A DNA stretch of 64,000 nt from Naumovozyma dairenensis CBS 421 (GCF_000227115.2 NC_016482.1:744001-808000), one strand, 5' to 3'; numbered from the stretch's first letter, positions 41,846-51,303 are shown. Notes: a model not told the origin generated them from the sequence alone. Numbers and translations: made by a program.

Positions 41846-43219
41846 ATGACTCGTCGCCCAGTAATACAATCCATATTCTCCCTCGGTGGTTCACTAGCCA
41901 TGGTTAAAGGACTTAAAAGGGTACTAAGGAAATATGATCTCCCTGAAAACTGGTTAACTCCAACTCAAGGAAACAGCACGCAAGAGAACATCAACAAAAC
42001 GAATGAATTAATCAGTATCCTACAGGAAGTATCCAACGCAATGCACTCTCGTGATGACATTAGTTTTAGTAAACAATTAGAAGAAGCAGGGGATGGAATC
42101 ACATGGAAGAAAGTTGGGTTGTTTGTATTAAAAGAGTCGATTAATATGGATACAAAAATCGCTGCTGGAATTATTTTTACCATCTTATTTTTACCTTTAT
42201 TATCAGCATTATTGTCTAATTCAATAGGTAAAAAATTGCGTAAGAAAAAGAATGATAATGTTGATTTTGCTACACAGACGGAACAAAGTCATCACTATGG
42301 GCCTGCAGAAAGGGCTTTACTACAATTTGGTAAGAGTAAATCGGAACCTATATTACTTGAGGATAATGATATCCATCCAATATTATCCAATCTGGCAGGT
42401 GAAAAAATAGAGGAAGGAAACCAAAGTGAGGAGGAAGAAAAGGGAATTACGGGCGGCAAGGAAGACGAAGGTAAAGACGAAGAACAACAAGAAGAAGGTG
42501 ATGACTACGGGCAAGGAGAAAGTGAAGAAAACGTTGAAATTATATCCCCTGAAGTTGATGATGATTTAAATGAGGAGGGAAATCATATTCAAGTAGAAGA
42601 TGATGAAAACACCAACTCTTTCGAAAATGTTACAAGTTTCAGTAATAATATTGAAGATATCAATTCATTCTTGAGGCCAATCGAGGAAGAGGAAGGTAAT
42701 GTCAATGATAATAAAAATAAAGCTGATAATGAACAAAACGAAGTTGAAGCTGATCAAGTTGAAGGTGCACAAACTTCAATTAAAGAAGATAATAATGGAG
42801 AGGATAGAAATGAAACAGACACTACTTACGATATGGCCATACGAACGATTGACTTTGGTGAAACCCCTTCCCCTAACTCATTAACCCACGACGTTGAGAA
42901 TGAAACATCGACAACGAATAACTCTTCCTATAAACTCTCCCATCCAAATAACGCAGACGTGGCCCTAATACATTTGGAGCCAGATACGACTGCCCTAGAA
43001 AGGAATACTTTAACTTTCCCTGAAGAAATTCCTGATTTAAATGAAGCAGAAGCATTAGTTGGTGGAGAAGAAAAGTCCAAGGATTTAAGAGTATCATCTA
43101 ATGGTTCTTTAAGTTCACATTCAAACAGTCCTCATATTCATGTTTCACCTACGAAATCAATGCATCCAGATGCACAAGTGAACAAAGAACAAGCATATTC
43201 TCAACCATTTACGTACTAA
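41846..43219 (+). CDS. NVJ1: Nucleus-vacuole junction protein Nvj1
   Basis: 457 residues, much longer than the 321 of S. cerevisiae. Nvj1 sits in the outer nuclear membrane and binds Vac8 on the vacuole, making the contact used for piecemeal microautophagy of the nucleus. The N-terminus (MTRRPVIQSIFSLGGSLAMV) and the membrane segment (IAAGIIFTILFLPLLSALL, near residues 109-127) are conserved. So are ERALLQFGKSKSEPI and the Vac8-binding C-terminus (HIHVSPTKS, DAQVNKEQAYSQPF). The extra length is an acidic, Glu/Asp/Asn-rich linker between about residues 190 and 330. The best anchors are the two ends. Confidence 0.92.
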   Translation: MTRRPVIQSIFSLGGSLAMVKGLKRVLRKYDLPENWLTPTQGNSTQENINKTNELISILQEVSNAMHSRDDISFSKQLEEAGDGITWKKVGLFVLKESINMDTKIAAGIIFTILFLPLLSALLSNSIGKKLRKKKNDNVDFATQTEQSHHYGPAERALLQFGKSKSEPILLEDNDIHPILSNLAGEKIEEGNQSEEEEKGITGGKEDEGKDEEQQEEGDDYGQGESEENVEIISPEVDDDLNEEGNHIQVEDDENTNSFENVTSFSNNIEDINSFLRPIEEEEGNVNDNKNKADNEQNEVEADQVEGAQTSIKEDNNGEDRNETDTTYDMAIRTIDFGETPSPNSLTHDVENETSTTNNSSYKLSHPNNADVALIHLEPDTTALERNTLTFPEEIPDLNEAEALVGGEEKSKDLRVSSNGSLSSHSNSPHIHVSPTKSMHPDAQVNKEQAYSQPFTY

Positions 43220-44214
43220 GAGCTTATATAACACTTTCAAAATCGAACGGCAATTATAGTTTCTTTACACGTAGAGTTACATAACATATACCAGACGGGG
43301 TATCTTCCCTGACATTTGTTTTATAACACGTTTCTCGAAATTACTGTTTTTTAGAAAACTCAAAACTAGAGGTATTTGAATCCCAGACGCAATTAAAACC
43401 ATTTGATACATTTAGTAATACGGTTGAATTCAACGGTTTTGGAAAGATTTCGCTTGTTTGATTCGTTATACCGATCAATAAAAAAGATATCCGACTGAAG
43501 TATTTGGAATGGAAAGAGGTTGGAAAGTCCGAAATGGGAACATTTATTTCAAAGAGGAAGCTAGTCCTCAAGTAACGGAACATATATCTTAACAAAGTGT
43601 CACACACAGCCGAGGTACATAACAATCACTTAAAATCTTCACAGTTGATGTTACACGATTCTCAAAAAAAATAGGCGCAATGAGTAAATACCTCTCATAA
43701 TGATATTTTCAAAGAATGAGACAGTCATTTTTATTATCAAATACTTCCTAGTTTACCGAATTTTCCTTGTTTTTTTATAACCATATTTTATGTATACGAT
43801 ATATAAAATTCGGTTACGTAGTTTCAAATAGATATGGTTGTAAGCCAAGGAATGGTACACAATTACTCTTTGTCTTCCTTGGCTAGTTATTACTCAACGT
43901 AAACTATTTCAAGACACATAACCTATGTTACTAGTCTGCGTTACCATTACGTATTTTACTCAACTTAATTTTACGTATAATCCTTTTAGAAGTTCCATTA
44001 ATCTGATCGCGTTTAACGTGTGAAATTTTTCATGCAAACATGAGAAGCTCATCGCAAAAACTTTTAGTTTATATCTGTTATGATTTTGAATGTCAGAAGG
44101 ACTTGAAGAACAGCAACAATTTTTTCATACACACTTACTTAGCCAATACTTCAAGAATCTGCTACTTAAAAATTGTTAGGATATTAACAAGGAATAAATA
44201 AAGATACAACAATA
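43220..44214. other. Intergenic region NVJ1-RIX1, where UTP9 would be expected
   Basis: About 1 kb with no credible gene. In S. cerevisiae UTP9 (YHR196W) lies here. No WD-repeat relic was recognised. The minus-strand open frame at 43341-43625 has no family features. The right part holds RRPE and PAC elements of RIX1. Confidence 0.6.
44021..44055. promoter_or_regulatory. RRPE plus PAC elements of RIX1
   Basis: TGAAATTTTTCA (44021-44032, RRPE core) and GCTCATCGC (44047-44055, reverse PAC core) lie about 160-190 bp upstream of RIX1. The same pair occurs before FPR3 in this window, as expected for ribosome-biogenesis genes. Confidence 0.65.
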
Positions 44215-46557
44215 ATGTCCCACGAAGCATATCCTTTGGTAGACTTGGTGAAACAATTGGACCAAGCCTCTGGTTATGAATTTCAAACACTATTGAAAAC
44301 TTTAACTTCTCCAGTTTATATTAATGAACAAATATTGAAGTCTGAATTAGGTTTATTAAACACCAAGATTCTAAAATTGTTAAGATCTAGTGATGATTTT
44401 GATGTTTGGAAAGGTTGCCATACCGCTGTGGTCATTTGTTCTTATAACCCGTTAGTTCTGTGTTCCCACGCAAGTCAATTATTAGCTGCTATCTATTCTA
44501 AATTGGAACAGAAGGTTGGTTATTATCAATCTACCATCTCAACTATGCAAGGCAAAACTCTATTGGAGACTTTAATCTCTTCATTATCCATCATTATGGA
44601 TTTGATGAGAAATAAACCAACTGTATCTAGAGAAGGTTTGGTACCAAAATTAAGAGCTATCATTCCAACACTGATTACACTATCTCAAGATGAACCACAA
44701 TTATGTTTACCTGTCTTACAAACTTTACTTAAGAGAAACTCTACCACATTCAAACCATTCGTGAATAAGTACCGAATTGTTTTGAGTAATTTAATTGTTA
44801 ACCATTATCATTCCTTCGATAAAGATACTCAGACATTAATTTGTAACAATTTTGCATACTTGCATCTAATTAAGATTCAAAATGCTCAATCTAAAGGTAC
44901 AGATATCGATGAGGCACAATCTCATCATAAATCATTTAGTGATGATACATGGACATCAGGACTTTTAAATATCTTATACCAATTTAAACCTATCATAGAA
45001 CTATGTGGCGAACTATTAGATTTCAAACAAGACCAAGATTTACAAAGGATTATCGAAAGTTTACCTCATAGCAACGTCAAGAGCGATGATAGTGATGATG
45101 ATAACGAGAGCGTTCATGATTTCCTTCCAGTTTTGAAATTGGATATGAACGCACCATTGACGTTATGGCAAATTTCTAATCGTTTGAACTTACTAGTTGG
45201 TTTAATGAACAGTTTTATCAGCTTACCGACCCCATTTGCCATAAGAATTCCCATTGGTGGGATTAATGCGATTTGTGAAACTTTATTAAGTATGACGACC
45301 AAATATATCCCATTGAAAAGAGAGTTACGTCGTGATCAAGAATTGAATTCAATAATCCATGATATTTTCCCACAGATTCAATTAAATGGTATTCATCTGT
45401 GGACGAACTTGATTCGATCATGTAATAAATGTTGTATTCCATTGGGTTCGAAGATACTATCGAATGTGGAACTGTTCATACCTTTAAAGAATAAGAGTAA
45501 TTTAATTGATTTTGAAAGATGTTATGCATTAAAGAATGAATTTGGTGATGTTTTCAAATTGATTAATATAGTTTTACCATTGATGGGTCATCAATTTAAT
45601 GAAATTGATCCAATTATTAAATTGATTAATGTTGCCTTGTATCTTTCTGAAGATAAATCCTTAATTGATTCAATTTTTAACCAACAGAAGGAACTTCAAA
45701 GTGCTGCGATGAAGAATAATAATAATAATAGCAATAATAAGAAAAAGAATAAAAGGGATCAAAATGTTGGAGCATTATCTGATTTATATACCCATCCTGA
45801 GGAATTTGTAATTACTACATCAAAGGAATGGTATGATGAAACTAATCAATTTTTCATTATGATCTTAAACAGTTTGGTTCTCTCCAGTACACAACAAACC
45901 AGAATTATCAAGTATTCAGTATCCATTGCATTATATTTGAAATCTATAAACGATGAGATTCCTAGGAGTTTTATTGATTTAATTAGATGCATTGTCTTAC
46001 ATCCTGGGTATGAAAAAGTTTCCATTTTACCAATTGCTGTTAATATCTTAAAGGATGTTAATGATGAAATGTTTGATTTATTATGTCATCCAAGGTTACC
46101 TACCAATATGGTCTATCGTGTTAGGAATAATAATGCTAACGTTGTTGAAGATGAAGATGAAGATGAAGATGATGGTAGAATGATAGTTGACGAAGAAACA
46201 GCAGCAAACGAAGCTGATAATGTCTCTCTTTCTTTAAAAATGACTGAGGAAAAGGAGAAAGTTGTTATTATGCCACATGTTGAAAGAAAAGTCGACATAA
46301 TTGAAGACGAAACCAAAATTTTCAAGAAGAGAGACATTGAAGATGTTCAACCAGAGATTGAAGAAACGACGAAGAGAGTTAAAATTGTTAAGGAAGAAGA
46401 AAAGGTGAACAATGAAGTACCAGTTCAAGTTATCGACGAGAAAGCTTTTACAAGTAACATTGAGGATAAAGATAATGGTGAAGACGATAACGACGATGAT
46501 TCGGAATTCGAAATTCCAGTTATTGATATAAGTGATGATGAAGATGAGGAAGAATAG
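44215..46557 (+). CDS. RIX1: Pre-60S maturation factor Rix1
   Basis: 780 residues (763 in S. cerevisiae). Rix1 with Ipi1 and Ipi3 acts in the nucleus on pre-60S particles, in ITS2 processing and Rea1 recruitment. It is essential in S. cerevisiae. The N-terminal ~400 residues are a helical repeat scaffold with family motifs (WKGCHTAVVICSYNPLVL, PKLRAIIPTLITL). An Asn/Lys run lies near residue 505. The C-terminus is acidic with basic patches and ends in DISDDEDEEE. PAC and RRPE elements precede it. It is convergent with the AIM18/AIM46-type gene, 144 bp apart. Confidence 0.92.
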   Translation: MSHEAYPLVDLVKQLDQASGYEFQTLLKTLTSPVYINEQILKSELGLLNTKILKLLRSSDDFDVWKGCHTAVVICSYNPLVLCSHASQLLAAIYSKLEQKVGYYQSTISTMQGKTLLETLISSLSIIMDLMRNKPTVSREGLVPKLRAIIPTLITLSQDEPQLCLPVLQTLLKRNSTTFKPFVNKYRIVLSNLIVNHYHSFDKDTQTLICNNFAYLHLIKIQNAQSKGTDIDEAQSHHKSFSDDTWTSGLLNILYQFKPIIELCGELLDFKQDQDLQRIIESLPHSNVKSDDSDDDNESVHDFLPVLKLDMNAPLTLWQISNRLNLLVGLMNSFISLPTPFAIRIPIGGINAICETLLSMTTKYIPLKRELRRDQELNSIIHDIFPQIQLNGIHLWTNLIRSCNKCCIPLGSKILSNVELFIPLKNKSNLIDFERCYALKNEFGDVFKLINIVLPLMGHQFNEIDPIIKLINVALYLSEDKSLIDSIFNQQKELQSAAMKNNNNNSNNKKKNKRDQNVGALSDLYTHPEEFVITTSKEWYDETNQFFIMILNSLVLSSTQQTRIIKYSVSIALYLKSINDEIPRSFIDLIRCIVLHPGYEKVSILPIAVNILKDVNDEMFDLLCHPRLPTNMVYRVRNNNANVVEDEDEDEDDGRMIVDEETAANEADNVSLSLKMTEEKEKVVIMPHVERKVDIIEDETKIFKKRDIEDVQPEIEETTKRVKIVKEEEKVNNEVPVQVIDEKAFTSNIEDKDNGEDDNDDDSEFEIPVIDISDDEDEEE

Positions 46558-46701
46558 AAATATGTATATATTCAATAATAGAACTGTTGATATGACATGA
46601 GAAAAAGTACAGATGTATAGACTATATATATGTATATTTAAATTATAATGTACCATGGAAAGAAAAGAAAAGGCGAAGTTATTACTTACACGAAACCTTT
46701 T

Positions 46702-47718
46702 CTAAACTAAATCACAAATTCCCTTAACAACTGCATCTCTTGTCATGATAGAAAGGGGAGCAGGGCCACTCACATATTGACTAAAGAGATATCTGCCAAT
46801 GATCGGATCTTCACAACGGCCCAATTTAAAGAACTCATCTCTTTTCTTACTATGAAAAGTCAATTGTAAAGCACCATCATTTAATAATTGCACGTACAAA
46901 TCATCATCTTTATCCAATGCCCCTTTTCTATTGAACGCCTTCCTCAAATCCAATATCCCCTTATCTAAAGCTTCTTTATTCTTCTCAGCCTCCGGATGTT
47001 TCTTTATAGTTCTAATCATCCCGTCTCTCAAATGGTTGAAATTCGTGTTCCTCATTGGAGAAATCTTAGCCATCAAATTGATTCCATTATCTAACAATTC
47101 ATTAATTAGGATTGTTGATTTGACAGGATCCATAAGAGCCAAGCGTAAGTTTTCTGCATGAGACTTGGTCGAATCGAAAGTATCAATGAATGCCTTTGAT
47201 AAATAGTTGGAGTTAAACAGTTTTGGAATCATGTATTTGTCCTTATCAGCTACGTAAATACCTAGAGCATATACTTTAAATGTAACCACGGTTACTGATC
47301 TTACCCCAACACCTAATAGGGAATATTTTAGATCGAATGGGTATTTTGAAGGTGTGATTTTTTTGGGGAAAGGTGAGATTTGTGGGTCTACGTCGACGTA
47401 TTGTTCTGTTTCGCTGATGCTGAAGTTCAAGTCTTCAAATTTGTAAGCTAGGAATGCAGCAGCTAATGTCAATGTTACGATGGCTGAGTTTCTAATAACA
47501 TTCGAGTTTTTGATTGCTGGAGGTTCTGTTTGTTGTTGTTGCTGTTGGGAACGACCGGTGGTAGAGCTGAACTTCCTTTGGAAAGGCTTGTTGGATAACA
47601 TCAAGGAGGTCAATCTTGATGATTTGGTAACTTGTCCGATAGCCTTTGCATTGGATATCTTAGTTACTTGTCTAAGGGATGTTTTGCTTATTAACTTTGT
47701 GAACGTCATTATTGTCAT
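46702..47718 (-). CDS. AIM46: Mitochondrial chalcone-isomerase-like protein (AIM18/AIM46)
   Basis: 338 residues from the ATG of MTIMTFTKLI; a further ATG three codons on is equally possible, and the frame upstream begins only at TTG. The Ser/Arg-rich N-terminus is a likely presequence. A hydrophobic segment near residues 75-92 is followed by the chalcone-isomerase-like domain (VTFKVYALGIYVADK, INELLDNGINLMAKISPMRN, DDDLYVQLLNDGALQL). S. cerevisiae has two such genes side by side (AIM18 and AIM46, function unclear). Only one is here, and it looks closer to AIM46 (FPKKITPSKYPFDLKYSLLG). Confidence 0.85.
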   Translation of the reverse strand: MTIMTFTKLISKTSLRQVTKISNAKAIGQVTKSSRLTSLMLSNKPFQRKFSSTTGRSQQQQQQTEPPAIKNSNVIRNSAIVTLTLAAAFLAYKFEDLNFSISETEQYVDVDPQISPFPKKITPSKYPFDLKYSLLGVGVRSVTVVTFKVYALGIYVADKDKYMIPKLFNSNYLSKAFIDTFDSTKSHAENLRLALMDPVKSTILINELLDNGINLMAKISPMRNTNFNHLRDGMIRTIKKHPEAEKNKEALDKGILDLRKAFNRKGALDKDDDLYVQLLNDGALQLTFHSKKRDEFFKLGRCEDPIIGRYLFSQYVSGPAPLSIMTRDAVVKGICDLV

Positions 47719-48343
47719 AAACGTCCTTATACTTTTGCTCAATAATATTAGATATTATAAGCAGATATGATGTCCTTCGAAGTATTGTTGAACTTATAAG
47801 ATAATAATTGAAATTACCCAAGATTACTTAAAAGTTTTACGAAGAAAAGTTTGGATATTGAGAGTGAGAGATCCTATCCTTGTTCGTTTATTCGACTGTG
47901 ATTACTCGAGGATTGTTCTTGTTATTATTAAGCATGCAGCATAGCTTGCAGATCTCCCTTTGTACGGGCAGTTCTGAGGGAAAAAAGTGAAAAATTCCTC
48001 AAAATTTTGAGAAATTTAGAAGTGTCACTAAAGGACAAAAACCGGTAAGTAAGGAGAAGGTGCAGATGGAGATGAAGATGAAGATGGAGAGGAGGACGGG
48101 TCCACGATACTTACGTACTCGAGAAAATTGATCTGTTGGTTTACACCTTGTAACTGTCATTATTGCATCAAAAATTGAGTAACGGTTAGATACTAGTATA
48201 TTCATATATATCATATATATATATATATATATATATNNNNNNNNNNNNNNNNNNNNNNNNNNNNNNNNNNNNNNNNNNNNNNNNNNNNNGGATTTCGCCG
48301 TATAGTCAAATGATTATTGATGATATTACTGTTTACCTCTTTA
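47719..48343. other. Intergenic region AIM46-NBL1 with assembly gap
   Basis: Holds the AIM46-like promoter, an AT dinucleotide run (about 48215-48236) and an assembly gap of 53 N (48237-48289). No gene seen on either side of the gap. Sequence may be missing here. Confidence 0.6.
48215..48289. repeat. AT microsatellite running into an assembly gap
   Basis: At least 20 bases of alternating AT end at 48236 and are followed by 53 N. The repeat probably stopped the assembly; the true length is unknown. Confidence 0.8.
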
Positions 48344-48610
48344 TTAAAGATGATTATTTAATTCTCTCATATAGGCATCGTTGATGCGACTACATTCCTC
48401 CATTGCTTCCGCGTCTAAGATAAAATATTGTACGTTGCATAAAATAACGTCATAAGTTAGTATAATGTATGCACCATGATTAAACTGAAGGATATGAGAC
48501 TAGAGATTATACATACATTTCGCATCGAGACATGCTATTACTTGTTTTTTCAAAGATTGTCTCTGTGAATCAGACAATGTCTTGCTCGTGGTTGGCCTAT
48601 CATCCTTCAT
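48344..48610 (-). CDS. NBL1: Small spliced gene in the NBL1 (borealin-like) position
   Basis: Coding join is 48610..48517 and 48414..48344 on the minus strand; the product is 54 residues. Splice signals are excellent: GTATGT, TACTAAC and TAG. The split codon joins cleanly, and neither exon contains a stop before the end. The protein (MKDDRPTTSKTLSDSQRQ at the start, ending ELNNHL) is almost entirely helical in pattern, as is the borealin N-terminal domain. S. cerevisiae NBL1 (YHR199C-A, 73 residues) is also intron-containing, on this strand, between AIM46 and RPN10. Nbl1 joins Sli15 and Bir1 in the chromosomal passenger complex that localises Ipl1 kinase. Identity rests on position, strand, intron and size; I could not confirm residue similarity. 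Confidence 0.65.
48415..48516 (-). other. Spliceosomal intron of the NBL1-like gene
   Basis: 102 nt on the minus strand. GTATGT at 48516-48511, branch site TACTAAC at 48462-48456 and TAG at 48417-48415, about 40 nt beyond the branch. All three signals match yeast consensus exactly. Confidence 0.85.
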
Positions 48611-49015
48611 TTTTGTTCAAGGACCGCAAATAAACAAAGGTTCTTACTTACCTCTATAGTGACTAGTAGTAGTGGTAGTAGTAGTAGTAGATTGTGTGTA
48701 GTTCATTATTCATCATCAACTCTTCATTATCCATTATTCATCATTCCTCCCATATAGTTAAACTGCAAGAAGACATGTCCTGTATATGTTTCTCTCTCTA
48801 TTTCTCCCGCCACGTGACACAGACCTTTTATATAATAGATAGAAAATTCTATTTGAAGAATTAGCATTATTAGATTCACAGCTTTTGCCACCCGTCGGTA
48901 GTACAACGATCGATTAAGAAGGAGGGGAAACAAGGCAAGATAGTAGACACATTGTCAATTGATATACTTGATTGACGAACAGGTAGACATACGTAATAAA
49001 AGACAAAAAATAGCA
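48611..49015. other. Divergent promoter region NBL1-RPN10
   Basis: 405 bp with a TAG/TGG trinucleotide run (about 48660-48690), a CACGTG box near 48810 and a PACE element (48884-48892). No further gene seen. Confidence 0.6.
48884..48892 (-). promoter_or_regulatory. PACE (Rpn4) element of RPN10
   Basis: TTTGCCACC is the exact reverse complement of GGTGGCAAA, the proteasome-associated control element bound by Rpn4. It lies about 125 bp upstream of the RPN10 ATG, as in proteasome genes generally. Confidence 0.8.
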
Positions 49016-49867
49016 ATGGTTCTCGAGGCAACGGTATTGATAGTAGATAATTCCGAATATTCTAGAAACGGAGATTATCCAAGGACAAGATTTGAAGCTC
49101 AAATTGACGCAGTAGAATTCATATTCCAAGCCAAGAGAAATAGTAATCCTGAAAATACGTTAGCTCTCTTGTCTTCAGCAGGCTCCAATCCCACCGTATT
49201 ATCCACGTTCACTTCAGAATTCGGGAAAATATTATCAGGTTTGCATGATACGTCTATCGGTGGATCCATTCAATTCACAACTGCAATTCAAATTGCTGCA
49301 TTGACTTTGAAACACCGTCAGAATCAAATCCAACATCAAAGAATTGTAATGTTCGTTTGTAGCCCCATCACGGAGCCTAAGGATGAATTAATTAAATTAG
49401 CCAAGAAATTAAAGAAAAATAAGATCGCCATTGATATAATCAATTTTGGTGAAATTGATACCAATAATGAATTGTTAATGGAATTTATTAGTGTGGCAAA
49501 TAATGTTTCTGATGAAAGTAGTAATTTGGTCACTATTGCACCTTCCAATTCAAGATTATTATACGAGTCTATAGCGTCCTCTGCAGTCATATTGGAAAGT
49601 GGTGTTACGGGCAATGATTTAATGATGGGTGCTGGCGGCGCAGGTGGTATGGATGGTGGGTTCATGGATTTCGGTGTTGATCCCTCCATGGATCCAGAAT
49701 TAGCTATGGCGTTACGTCTTTCCATGGAAGAGGAACAACAAAGACAAGAAAGAGTAAGACAACAGGAGCAACAACAACAACAGCAGCAGCAGCAGCAGCA
49801 GCAGCAACAGCAAGAACAGCAATCCTCCGAAGATCAACCTTCAAACCAAGAAGAACAACCAAAATAA
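49016..49867 (+). CDS. RPN10: Proteasome ubiquitin receptor Rpn10
   Basis: 283 residues (268 in S. cerevisiae). The start is the ATG of MVLEATVLIVDNSEYSRNGD, the conserved Rpn10 N-terminus; an upstream ATG-less extension is rejected. The VWA domain spans about residues 1-190 and anchors the protein between proteasome lid and base. A ubiquitin-interacting motif (DPELAMALRLSMEEE, about residues 225-240) binds polyubiquitin. The tail is a CAA/CAG-encoded glutamine run of about 15 residues, with two nearby Gln-rich stretches, longer than in S. cerevisiae. The promoter has a PACE element. Confidence 0.97.
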   Translation: MVLEATVLIVDNSEYSRNGDYPRTRFEAQIDAVEFIFQAKRNSNPENTLALLSSAGSNPTVLSTFTSEFGKILSGLHDTSIGGSIQFTTAIQIAALTLKHRQNQIQHQRIVMFVCSPITEPKDELIKLAKKLKKNKIAIDIINFGEIDTNNELLMEFISVANNVSDESSNLVTIAPSNSRLLYESIASSAVILESGVTGNDLMMGAGGAGGMDGGFMDFGVDPSMDPELAMALRLSMEEEQQRQERVRQQEQQQQQQQQQQQQQQQEQQSSEDQPSNQEEQPK

Positions 49868-50214
49868 AACAATTAACTAGATAAGTAAATAAATAAAATT
49901 AATGACATCATATCATATCGTATCGTACTATATTATACTATGTTACCTTATTGCTACAAACCTTTATGCTATAAGTTTGGCTAAGTTCAGTTTCTTGAAT
50001 TGATCGAAAACTCGCATTCGACCCTATCTAGCATTCTTGATACCGCCTTAAGCTTTAATTCTCCTCCCAAATATGGCATCATCTGGAAATTATTTATTTA
50101 TTTATTTATGTTAAATGGGTTTATTATTGGCTCGATATTAATTGTATATATAATTAAATTTATACAAGTACTCGCAAATATACATGCAAAATTATATCAA
50201 CGTCACTAAATAGT
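49868..50214. other. Convergent intergenic region RPN10-HOM6
   Basis: 347 bp of AT-rich 3' sequence. The plus-strand open frame at 50000-50209 is hydrophobic but has no family features and lies in a convergent spacer. No RNA gene seen. Confidence 0.5.
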
Positions 50215-51303
50215 TTAAAGTCTTTGAGCAGCTTTAATAACATCACCTAAGACACCAGCAGCAGTGACATCAGCACCGGCACCAGCACCTTGAATAACGA
50301 CAGGGTTATGATAACGTTTAGTCTTAATAGAGATAACATTATCAGATCCCTTCAAAGCAGCAAATGGATGAGAAGCATCATATTTTTCAATACCAACAGA
50401 AACAGTGTTGGTCTTGACGTCCACTTTCCCAATAAATCTTAAAACTTTACCTTCTTTAGCTGCTTCTTCTTTCAATTTACTCAATTCATCATCATATTGA
50501 GACAATTTTTCCAAAAATTCATCAGCGGTTTCAATTGATTCTAAAGCCTTTGGAATTAAAGATTGTACAGGGAAACTAGTTGGATTTTCCACTTCTAATC
50601 CTGAAATTCTAGCAACGATGGTAACCTTTCTAGCCACATCCAACCCATTCAAATCGTCTCTTGGATCAGGTTCAGTATATCCTAACTTCTTAGCAACTTT
50701 AACTACATCAGAGAATTTAACATCATTTGGTGCAATGGTAGAGAATTCATTGAAGATGTAAGATAAAGTACCGGAGAAAATCCCTTCAATCTTTTCCACT
50801 TCATCACCAGTGGCAATGATTTCCCTTAGGAAGCTGATAATTGGTAAACCAGCACCGACTGTTGCTTCATGGTAAACTAACCCGTCAGTTTCGTTACCTG
50901 CGAACAATTGGTTCCAAGTTTTCAAATCAGAAGAGAAGGCCTTCTTGTTTGGAGTAGCGATGGAGATCCCGTTTTCGACAATCTTTGGATAGAATGAGGC
51001 AATGTAGGCACTGGATGTGTTGTCAATTAAGATGACTGGTTTAGGAGATTTGGATAGGAATGTGATTAAATCTGGTAATGGCAAAGTTTTTTCCGTGGCG
51101 TTTTGTAAAGCGGTGGCCCAATCCCAGGTGTGGGAGGTTTGTAATGGTTCGTAATTGTGAGAGTATAATGATTTTTCTGCTTCTGCTAGGGCAATCAAGT
51201 TGTATTTGATGTTGGTGTTTAGGGCGATTAATTGATTTAATAATGAGGAACCGACGACACCGGCACCGATGACTGCAACATTGACACTTTTAGAGGCTGG
51301 CAT
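50215..51303 (-). CDS. HOM6: Homoserine dehydrogenase
   Basis: 362 residues (359 in S. cerevisiae). It reduces aspartate semialdehyde to homoserine, feeding threonine and methionine synthesis. The N-terminal nucleotide-binding motif (VIGAGVVGSSLL) is intact. So are ATPNKKAFS, TVGAGLPIISFL, GIFSGTLSYIFNEF and KLGYTEPDPRDDLNGLDVARK with the catalytic Asp/Lys region. Codon bias is strong. In S. cerevisiae HOM6 is YJR139C on chromosome X. Here it lies between RPN10 and PPX1, which adjoin each other on chromosome VIII. Confidence 0.97.
   Translation of the reverse strand: MPASKSVNVAVIGAGVVGSSLLNQLIALNTNIKYNLIALAEAEKSLYSHNYEPLQTSHTWDWATALQNATEKTLPLPDLITFLSKSPKPVILIDNTSSAYIASFYPKIVENGISIATPNKKAFSSDLKTWNQLFAGNETDGLVYHEATVGAGLPIISFLREIIATGDEVEKIEGIFSGTLSYIFNEFSTIAPNDVKFSDVVKVAKKLGYTEPDPRDDLNGLDVARKVTIVARISGLEVENPTSFPVQSLIPKALESIETADEFLEKLSQYDDELSKLKEEAAKEGKVLRFIGKVDVKTNTVSVGIEKYDASHPFAALKGSDNVISIKTKRYHNPVVIQGAGAGADVTAAGVLGDVIKAAQRL

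Noticed and set aside
50000..50209. Hydrophobic 69-codon frame between RPN10 and HOM6
   Set aside because: It lies in a convergent AT-rich spacer where chance hydrophobic frames are common; no family features.
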